Assembly: GCF_020509005.1 (NCBI RefSeq)
Contig: NC_063012.1
Coordinates: forward strand, 10,602,001-10,666,000
DNA length: 64,000 nt
From: Fulvia fulva
Taxonomy: Eukaryota; Ascomycota; Dothideomycetes; Mycosphaerellales; Mycosphaerellaceae
Direction: 5' to 3'
The translations under genes and the position numbers were made by a program. Shown one piece after another: positions 56,701 through 64,000 of the stretch; position 1 is the stretch's first letter; every line of letters begins with the position of its first letter. The notes below the pieces were generated by a model. That model saw only the letters and a list, made by a program, of their open reading frames with translations. It made no database searches and had not been told where the DNA came from.

Positions 56701-58774
56701 AGGTTTCTTAGTAGTCCCTTACTAAGGTGTGTACATCTTCTATACTATAGCTCCTACTAGTCCTAGGACTTAGTAGCAGTCATATCCTGTTCTAATTCAC
56801 ACTTAAAATGTGTACCTAACTTAGACAGATCTAAGTCATGCTCCTATAGAGAGGCATATGCTTGAGGTATAGCTTCAAGCTGCTCTAAAACACTTTAAAT
56901 AAATGGAACACCCCCTCTTAGCTTTGTCTAGACAACAGGTTTTCTAGAAAGGGATTTAAGGGTGAAACTAGGTAGTTAGACAGCAAACTGTTAGCTAAAC
57001 TAATTCTACGAAACAAGACTAACTCTAAGGCTAGGAATAAACAAGACATTTTCTAAGACAATTTGCTTTCTAGAAGGACTACCTATTACTACACTTCCTA
57101 TATATGTAGCTTGTAGATAGCCACCCCTAACCTTGATCCACTTCCTCTTTTAAAGAGGCTTTAGTGTCCTAAATAGTGAATCTTAGTTAGTCATATATAA
57201 TAAAGCATAATAGTTAAGCAACTACTTAGACGAGGGGTACTTACCCTTAGCTTCTATAGTAGAATAGGCAACCTTATCAACATCATCATCTTCTAATAGT
57301 ATCTTAGAGTCTGATGCGTCTTCCTAGGTCGTATAGGCTCTTATAGGCTTCTTACTAGAGGAGGCCTTTGGCTTACGGCTCTCCTATATCTACTTTATAA
57401 GGACCGTCATCACCTTAACGACATCACGAAGGTTTAGTAATAATGACCTCCTACGAGGTAGTAACGGTTGTCTCTTAGTAGGGTAGGTAACCCTAGCTAG
57501 TTTGTCCTTGTTCCTAACAGCCTACTAAGCTATAGAAAGGTGTGGGCACTTGCTTATAAAATGGTCACTATTATAGAGATAGTACGTAAGCTTGCCCTAG
57601 AAACCCTTCTTAGCGAACATAGCTATCCCTTAATAAATTATTAATTTTTGCTTCTCCCTAAGGATTATAAGAATGTCTTATAGTAAGAGATTCACCTAGG
57701 CATCAATTGTATCGCGAATTGAGCCAAATGAGTCTAGTAGAGCTACTAAGAGTTGCTAGATCTTTCTGTCCTTAGTCTTAATGTCTTAGAACTAAGGCGA
57801 TATTAAAACAGCCCTCCTTACAATTGAGCTAAGCTCCTACTAGGCGTTATCTATTGACTAGTCCTCTATTATTACGAAATTAGTATATTGCTTAAGCAAA
57901 CTTCTTCTAGTAGCGAGAAGTCTTCTCTTATATTTAGCTTTAGCCTATTCCTATAACTCCTTTGTATACCGGATCTCGTATATTATCTCTTAATTATCTG
58001 TCGACAGACAGATGTACATCTTATATAGGGCCGTTATATTGTGCCGTCTATATAATGCCTTCATTATCGCTTGATCTAAAGGAAGGAATGACTCCGATAA
58101 TATAGAGGGTGTCGCTATAGATAGGGTTGTAGCGGGAATGTCCGTAATAATGTCTTCGAGGACCTAGTTAACCTACTTTAATACTAGGTATATTCTTATT
58201 AGCTTGAACTATGTTTCGTAGTTCTCTCTTATTAGAACAGGTGCTACTCTCTTTCTTAAGAACCTAGTCTCGTTCTCTATTTTTTTAAGTTAAGGGACAG
58301 GTTGGCTACCCTTAGGTAAAAGGATATATTCGGTCGTACGCGATCGGATCGAAATAGGATAAACCGAACGCGAGGTTAATAGCGGAGAGGATAGCTATCC
58401 GCCGGGAAGAGGAGGAAAGTCGGTCGTTCAGGATCGTGTTAGTACTAAGACACTATAGCGTAACTCTCTTAGTAGAGGGGGTTTCTAAGACACTACGGCT
58501 CTCTTAGAATAAACAGTTAGTCTATACGAACGCGATGTCCAGAGAGCGACTCTTCTTAGTAAGCTCCCCTACTTATCTAAGGTATTAGTATAGGCTCCCT
58601 GACTCGGAGTCTAATAGTACCTTACTAGGCTCTTTCACGTCTTATATATACCTATAGTACGGCTATAGCTTCCTATACAAGGCGGGTGCGGCCTCTAGTC
58701 TACCTTACTTTTGTTCTAAAGAGGAATAACTCTAATACGACTTTGTCGAGGGTAAAACACCGAGTTACTAACTC
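53772..58774 (-). pseudogene. C1 gag-pol, RIP-inactivated
   Basis: Minus-strand copia polyprotein relic. RNase H and late reverse transcriptase lie near 54.0-54.5 kb: fragment 54253-54483 has Y-L-R-S-Y-P-D-L-G and D-K-A-D-R-V, both shared with C2. The reverse transcriptase active site, Y-I-D-D-I-P, is intact near 54790-54815. Earlier reverse transcriptase motifs lie near 55.1-55.3 kb, integrase near 56.1-56.7 kb, and gag at about 57.3-58.7 kb. Stops and lost codons interrupt the frame. The order integrase before reverse transcriptase confirms the copia type. Confidence 0.8.
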
Positions 58775-58786
58775 GGGCTTATAACC
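58775..58786 (-). promoter_or_regulatory. C1 primer binding site, half-tRNA iMet type, one RIP change
   Basis: Just inside the 5' LTR the minus strand reads GGTTATAAGCCC. This is the C2 site GGTTATGAGCCC with TpG changed to TpA. It complements the initiator tRNA-Met anticodon arm. Confidence 0.7.
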
Positions 58787-59004
58787 TATTAAATAGGTAC
58801 AAGTTACGTAGTAGTAGAAGACGGCGGATTATACGAAAGACAAAGAAGGACCTAATAGGATAGCGTATATCTATATATTGTATCGCTAGTATTAGTATAG
58901 GTGTTTTAGGAGGGACAGCTATACTTAGGACTTGACTAGTAAGCCCTAATTACTAATCCCCCTAAGTACCTAATATTGACCCTATGACCTATATATTCTT
59001 AACA
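58787..59004 (-). repeat. C1 5' LTR, 218 bp
   Basis: It pairs with 53554-53771. It ends on the + strand at ...CTTAACA (59004) and is followed by GATTC. Confidence 0.92.
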
Positions 59005-59358
59005 GATTCTTAGATTAGGTATAACGGCATATAGTATATAGTTATTTAGAAGGATGGTACGCGGAGCTAGGCTAAGTAGTTAGCCGTACTACCTAGATAT
59101 AAAGAACTCGCGATCGCGTTCTACTAGCGATACCTAGATAAACCTAAGCCTACCTTCGACGGACTCGATTAGCCGGCAACTTAATACGGGCTAGCGCTAA
59201 TCCTCGGACCGTATATATAAACGCGGTATAACTATAGCTTCCTCGATAAAGCTCTCGAAACTAGTACCGGTATTAGTACTAGTAATAGGCCTCTATACGC
59301 TTCGAGTATTAAACGTAGAAACGTCGTAGGAGCTCCTTATTCGAGGAGGGGGGGGTAC
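59005..59358 (+). pseudogene. G7 gypsy relic: chromodomain-like C-terminus and polypurine tract
   Basis: It resumes G7 after C1 with GATTC. The frame continues the chromodomain-like segment (D-G-T-R near 59055, then a Y-L-D-K stretch near 59130). It leads to a strong purine tract (GAGGAGGGGGGGG, 59344-59355) just before the 3' LTR. The chromodomain call rests on position and weak motif similarity. Confidence 0.6.
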
Positions 59359-59556
59359 TATTACGAGATAGCCCTTTTTACGAACTGCCTCGTAATATAG
59401 TATCGTTAGCCGTACGCCCGCGCGCTAGCGGCCGCTAGTACCCGCTAGCTCGATTTACGCGACTTTATCTTCTCGCGCTTCTCGCGCTCTCTTAGATAGC
59501 TCGCGTAACTATATATATCTTTGCCCGACCCTATTATAGTACTCTCGCCCGTAATA
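59359..59556 (+). repeat. G7 3' LTR, 198 bp
   Basis: It begins TATTACGAG (mutated from TGTTACG) and ends CGTAATA (mutated from CGTAACA), which are inverted-repeat ends. This LTR type is distinct from those of G0, G4 and G1. Its partner 5' LTR is expected left of the window. Confidence 0.75.
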
Positions 59557-60645
59557 CCGTATAACGAAATCTCTATACTCCTAGCTACCTAGATTATTAT
59601 ACCTACTTTTGGTACCGGACCGACCTTAGAGGTATATCGCGGTAGACTTCGTAGTCGGACTTCCTAATAGTACCCTCGATAGTATAACCTATAATAATAT
59701 TATAACCGTAATAGATAGGCTAATAAAGGAAGTCGAGCTGATTCTGATCGGAGCGATAACTATATAGAATACGGTAAGACTTTTCCTTAAGTATATATTC
59801 TCCCGACGCGGATTTCCTAATACTATTACTTTAGACCGCGGTAAATAATAGGTTACTACCTTCTAGAAGAAACTTTATAAGATGCTTTGTATAAGTCGTA
59901 AGCTAAGTTCTTTATACTACCTAGAAACTAATAGATAGTCGGAACGTACTAACTAAGTAATAGAATAGTATCTCCGTATATTTACTAACGAGGTATAAGA
60001 TAACTAGGTAGAATAGCCTTATCTAGCTTAGTTTACGATCAATAACTACCTTTCTAAAACTACTAGTATGTCGCTATTCTACGCTACTTTAGGCTATAAC
60101 CCTAAGTTTATAGAGCGCGTAGACCTAAGCGCTAGAAAAGAGGACGGACTAACTACTCTCTAGCGACTAGATACGCGATCGGCTAAAGCCTTCGTACGCC
60201 GGATTTACGACCTTTGTAAGTACCTTTAAGAAAACATACGGATGTTATAAGCTCTCTAAGCTAAGGTAGTAAACCGCTACCGAAGTATCCCGCTAGACTA
60301 TAAAGTAGGCGACTAGGTATACCTAAGTACTAAGAATATCCGTACGACTCGACTATCTAAGAAGCTCGATAGAAGATACGCTAGCCCGTACTAGATTATA
60401 GAAGTTATACTAGCTAAGCTCTTATATAAACTAAGATTATTGGACGCTATAGTAGGACTCGACAACTACTTTTACACCTCGTTACTTTAGCGAGCCGATC
60501 ATCCCGACTTCCTACTACTCGAAGGCTAGTATCTAGTACTACTACCGCCGATAACTATCGAGCCCGAAACTACCGAAGCCGATATAGTCGCTAATATAGT
60601 CGTAACACCTATAAATATATATATAAGGTAGAGAAGATCTTAGAT
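59557..60645 (+). pseudogene. G8: H-family gypsy integrase fragment (outermost layer)
   Basis: The sequence from about 59570 closely matches G4 50770-51850: integrase core (V-D-F-V-V-G-L-P near 59645, D-R-G near 59836) and the C-terminal segment. Differences from G4 are mostly CA/TA or TG/TA. It starts abruptly after the G7 LTR in the integrase zinc region, so G7 probably inserted here and the 5' part of G8 lies left of the window. It ends where LINE L4 begins. Confidence 0.78.
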
Positions 60646-60761
60646 ATAGATAGATGGATTTGTCATTCCCCTGTTCTAGGACCCTATCCGGCCTATATAG
60701 GTATATATCTATTGTTATATATAAAGGGAAACCCGAATAGGTGAAAACCCTTCCCGCCCCC
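60646..60761 (-). mobile_element. L4: LINE 3' end, cut by G3
   Basis: About 115 bp of the L1-family 3' untranslated region in reverse (tail ATAGATAGATGGATTT, then GTCATTCCCCTGTTCTAGG on the + strand). It is cut at 60761 inside a C-run (CCCGCCCC) by the G3 LTR. The remainder should lie beyond the right edge. Confidence 0.85.
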
Positions 60762-61204
60762 TGTTAGGGCGAGAGCCTGGCCTGTGAGATATAAGGGTGA
60801 AAGCGAGAATGCAGGTGCGAAGTGCAGATGCAAAAGGGTATGGTATGATTGCTACACAAAACAAAAGACGAAGAAAGCAAGAGAGGCCTAGGGAAGGCCA
60901 GATATTTATACGCGACCCTCGCGAGTGCGTGTCCCCGCATCAATAGGGCTAACCCGTACGAAGCCGCGCTTAGCAGCTTTGCTCAAAACCTTATTCCAAC
61001 CTGCCCTACGTTCCGAGTCTTCCACGTGCTTCAAGGTTTGGTAGAGGGGTGAATTTGGAGGGCTGGGTCCCGTAGTGAATGTTGCGGGGCATGTGATTCT
61101 TAGCGTTTATATACTAAGCTGGACTGTCACTTCTTAACGACTTCTGAGCGCTCTAAGGCTCTTCTGTCCCTACCTTCTGTACACTCTGTAGGGAGACCAT
61201 GACA
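60762..61204 (-). repeat. G3 3' LTR, 443 bp
   Basis: It is bounded by TGTTAGGGCGAG (60762) and GACCATGACA (61204), the reverse of TGTCATGG...; same length as the G0 LTRs. Confidence 0.93.
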
Positions 61205-64000
61205 GTAGCCCCCCCGAACAAAGCTAAGTTCCTACGAAGCCGTAGTAGTTCCACATATCGAGGATGTTCAGCTTCAGTACTAGGCCTAGGCCTAATGTTA
61301 TAGTCGATATACCATTGGTAAGCCCCGTCGAAGAGCTCAGATTCGAAGAGCCTGCCGATGTTGACTTCTAGGCCGTCTGCGCGGGCGTGGTATTCTTCGA
61401 TTGCTTGACGATTGAAGATGATATGTTAGATAGGTTCCTATAAGGTATCCTACTTAGGGCAACCTTGCTATTCGACTTTATACTTGATCGGCGGTAGTCC
61501 TTTAACGTCGTTAGGCTCTGCGCGGATTCCCCGGATCTTGCGGACGGCATAGTCGTCAGAAGGTAGGTTAACAGGCTCGTCGACTTCTACTTTATCGGGA
61601 GGACCTGGCATGTCTTGGTTTTGGTTCGGGAATAGGTCCTTAGCCGACGGCCGAAGGCGTACGGGATAGAAGACGTCGTGGATCTTTATGTTCGTAGGAA
61701 GAGCTAGACGGTAGGCGTGTGAACTGATACGCTCGGTGATCTCAAAAGGACCTAGGTTCTTCTAGTTCAGCTTCTTGGAGGGGCGGTCCGTCTTGATGTT
61801 CTTAGAGTTGAGGTAGACTATATCGCCTACTTGGTAGTCGGGAGCTGGCTAGCGACGACGATTGGCTTGATCCTCGTAGATTGCTTATGCGTACACCATC
61901 TCGTCGTGAACTTCTTCATAGATCTGTGAGAGCATAGTAGCGAACTTGTCTGCTACTTGCTCGTTTGCGTCTTCGGTAGGCGGGAGAGGTTCTTCTAGTT
62001 CTATGCCTGTACGAGGGTGGTAACCTCTCGTAGTATAGAAGGGAGAGTAGCTAGTAGTCTCCGAGTCCTAGTTACGAGTAGCGAACTCCACCGTAGGGAT
62101 ATGCTAGGGCCAATCCTTCTAGTGGTAGTCGACGAAGTAACGAAGGACCTGCTCGAGGATAGCGTTCGTAATTTCGGTCTAGCCGTCGGTCTGTGGCTAA
62201 AAACTGGTCGAGAGGTTATGCTTGATGCCTAGGATAGTACACAGACGCTTCTAGAAGTGCGAGATAAACTAGGTGCCTCTGTCAGAGGTGATGCTATCCG
62301 GGAGGCCTTGAAAGCGCCAGACGAATTCGTAGAACAAGCGAGTAGTCTCCTTTACGGTTATGCTCTAGCACGGGATTATATACCGGTCCTTAGAGTGACG
62401 GTCCACGATCACTAGAAGGGCCTTTGCTTTCACGCCGCTAAAGGTCTTGCCGTAAGGAAGATCGGTGATAAAGTCTATAGTGATGTGCTTCCACGGACGA
62501 TCAGGAGCCGGGAGAGGGTGCAAGAGACCGTAGGGACGGTGGCGGTTAGCTTTGGCTCTTCGGTAAGTAGCGCAGTTCAGCACGTAGCGGCGGACGTCCT
62601 TCTAGGAATGCGGCCACTAGTAATACCTAGCGAGGAGCTTATAGGTCTTAGCTACGCCTAGGTGACCCCTAGAGGCGGAGTCGTAGATGATTTGAAGAAT
62701 CTTAGCTCGGATATTAGAGCCTTCGGGCTGCGGTACGTAAAGCTTCTTACGGAAGTAGACGACACCTTCCTAGAGCTCGCACTCGGACAGCGAGAAGCCC
62801 GGGAATGTCCTCGCGCCAGATCTAAGGGCCTGAACTAACTCTTAGGCGTCTATGTCGGCATCGTACGCTGTTCGTACTCGTGCTATGATGCCTTCGGGCT
62901 GCTCCTCATTATCAAACCCCTTAAAGTCTGATTCGGATAAGCCGTCGGTCGTTACTAAGCCCTCTTCATCGTCGTTCAAGTCCTTAGCGTCCGAGGCGTA
63001 TTCTTTAGGCTCGGATTCATCGTCACTCTCGTCAAGGTAGGCAGGAGCGAGCACGAGAGTAGCAAAGGAAGCGGCGAGCGTAGGCTAACCGTTCGATAGG
63101 TACTCTCGAAGCTCGGAAGAGAGGTTGTGCTCTTTGATGACTTGTTGCCCTGCGATTTGCCGGCCCCCTCTTCGATCAACTAGAGAGTCTCTAGGGCGGC
63201 GGGTAAGGGCGTCGGCTATCGAGTTGGCCTTGCCGGGCGTATACGAGATCACGAAGTTGAACCGGGAGAGGAACTCGCTCTAGCGGGCCTGGCGACGATT
63301 AAGCAGCTTGCTCTTTATAAAGTAGACGAGGTTCTTATGGTCGGAGCTTACTTAGACGGGCATAGCAGAGCCTTCGAGCTCGGGGCGCCACTCTTCGAAA
63401 GCTTTGACGATGGCGAGAAGCTCCTTGTCGTAGATCTCGTAGTTACACTCCGTGGCGGTCAACTTCTTAGAGAGGAAGGCGACAGGTAACTAGGGGGATT
63501 TAGGCGAGCGGCGTTGTAGCAGGACACCGCCCACTACGCCGTCGGATGCGTCGGTCTCTACACGGGTCTCTAGTTCGAAATCGAAGTGCTGTAGAAGCGG
63601 GTTCTTAACAAACTTCGCTTTGAGCAAGTCAAAAGCCTCCTAGCATTCGTCGGTCTAGGCGAACTTCTCACCCTTACGCGTGAGCTTCGTCAAAGGGCGT
63701 ACCACGCCCGAAAATGCGTGGATAAAGCGGCGGTAGAAGTTGGCAAAGCCTAGGAAACCCTGGACCTCTTTAACGTTCGTAGGAGCATCCTATTCGACGA
63801 TAGCGTCGATCTTCTCTTAGTCTATCTTGATGCCGTCTGCGGTAATAATCAAACTAAGGAACTTGACTTCGGTCTTCTTAAACTCGTACTTATCGATATC
63901 GAGCTACAAGCCGGCGTCTACGAGCTTCTGAAGGACCTTATAGACGTGCTCGCGGTGCTCCTCCTTAGTCTCGCTATAGACTAGGATGTCGTCGATGTAG
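61205..64000 (-). pseudogene. G3 pol (chromodomain to reverse transcriptase), inactivated
   Basis: Colinear with G0 pol, from the LTR inward on the minus strand. The chromodomain lies near 61.4-61.55 kb and integrase at about 61.8-62.75 kb; fragment 62365-62583 holds the first catalytic D region, I-D-F-I-T-D-L-P. The acidic linker (62842-63054) follows, then RNase H (near 63.35-63.6 kb) and reverse transcriptase up to the active-site region at about 63980-64000. Stops are fewer than in G2 but still present in most domains. Gag lies outside the window. Confidence 0.85.

Larger units (their letters stand above)
53554..59004 (-). mobile_element. C1: partly RIPed Ty1/copia element
   Basis: A full-length minus-strand copia of 5451 bp. 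It has 218-bp LTRs at 53554-53771 and 58787-59004 and is flanked by GATTC (53549-53553 and 59005-59009). On the minus strand it holds the 5' LTR (right), a primer site just inside it (58775-58786), gag, protease, integrase, reverse transcriptase, RNase H and the 3' LTR. It is a relative of C2 by protein motifs but has a different LTR. CpA/TpG are reduced but not eliminated, so it is less mutated than G1, G4 and L1. Confidence 0.92.
60762..64000 (-). mobile_element. G3: lightly RIPed chromovirus, same family as G0, cut by window edge
   Basis: Minus-strand element with its 3' LTR at 60762-61204 (443 bp, like G0, without the 77-bp extra of G2). The pol interior runs to the window edge. It keeps many CpA/TpG that G2 has lost: 3 CA and 8 TG in 60781-60840, against 0 CA and 3 TG in the matching G2 stretch. 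It is therefore an intermediate stage. Its other end and target duplication are outside the window. Confidence 0.92.

Noticed and set aside
60849..61052. Open frame of 67-100 residues repeated in all G0-family LTRs (also 5469-5738, 11239-11508, 36082-36285, 41776-41979)
   Set aside because: It is antisense to the element, lies wholly in LTR sequence, and is open mainly because that strand has few codons that RIP turns into stops. No domain is recognisable.

Overview
The window looks like a repeat-only, gene-free block from a filamentous ascomycete (Pezizomycotina). It is built from nested retrotransposons: Ty3/gypsy, Ty1/copia and Tad1/I-like LINEs. I found no convincing host gene, tRNA or rRNA. 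Most of the DNA carries the signature of RIP (repeat-induced point mutation): CpA and TpG are largely replaced by TpA, CpG is kept, and reading frames are full of TAG/TAA stops. For example, bases 1-60 contain 12 TA, 4 CG, no CA and no TG. The species cannot be named from this sequence.

Three elements escaped RIP. C2 is a Ty1/copia element at 22055-27671, with 236-bp LTRs, target duplication GTAAT and one 1543-codon gag-pol. G0 is a Ty3/gypsy chromovirus at 35930-42066, with 443-bp LTRs differing at one base, target duplication ATATC, and separate gag and pol frames ending in a chromodomain. L5 is a 5'-truncated LINE at 47184-49076 with a 16-bp target duplication and an open 558-codon reverse transcriptase fragment.

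The relics fit into a nested stack, mostly supported by matching target duplications. The outermost visible layer is G8, a + strand gypsy of the 'H' family (59557-60.65 kb). A second gypsy, G7 (+), is inserted in it and is now split into 13572-14110, 14351-14619, 19598-20731, 52458-53553 and 59005-59556. Its 5' half must lie left of the window. G7 was hit by G1 (minus H-family gypsy, <1-13571), a copia-type solo LTR (14111-14350), LINE L1 (14620-19597), H-family gypsy G4 (20732-52457) and copia C1 (53554-59004). G1 was hit by G2 (5382-11671), a heavily RIPed relative of G0. G4 was hit by C2, by LINEs L2/L2b/L3 and by L5. L3 was hit by G0. At the right end, LINE L4 inserted in G8 and was hit by G3 (60762 to beyond 64000), a lightly RIPed relative of G0.

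G2 (heavily mutated), G3 (lightly mutated) and G0 (apparently clean) form a mutation series of one family, so this family seems to have been active over a long time. No new defence, biosynthetic or regulatory system was found. The items most worth checking are the depth of nesting, near-identical RIPed LINE copies that share both mutated and unmutated sites, a half-tRNA primer site in both copia elements, a self-priming candidate in G0, a gypsy with two unlike LTRs, and signs of an ~11-kb inversion.
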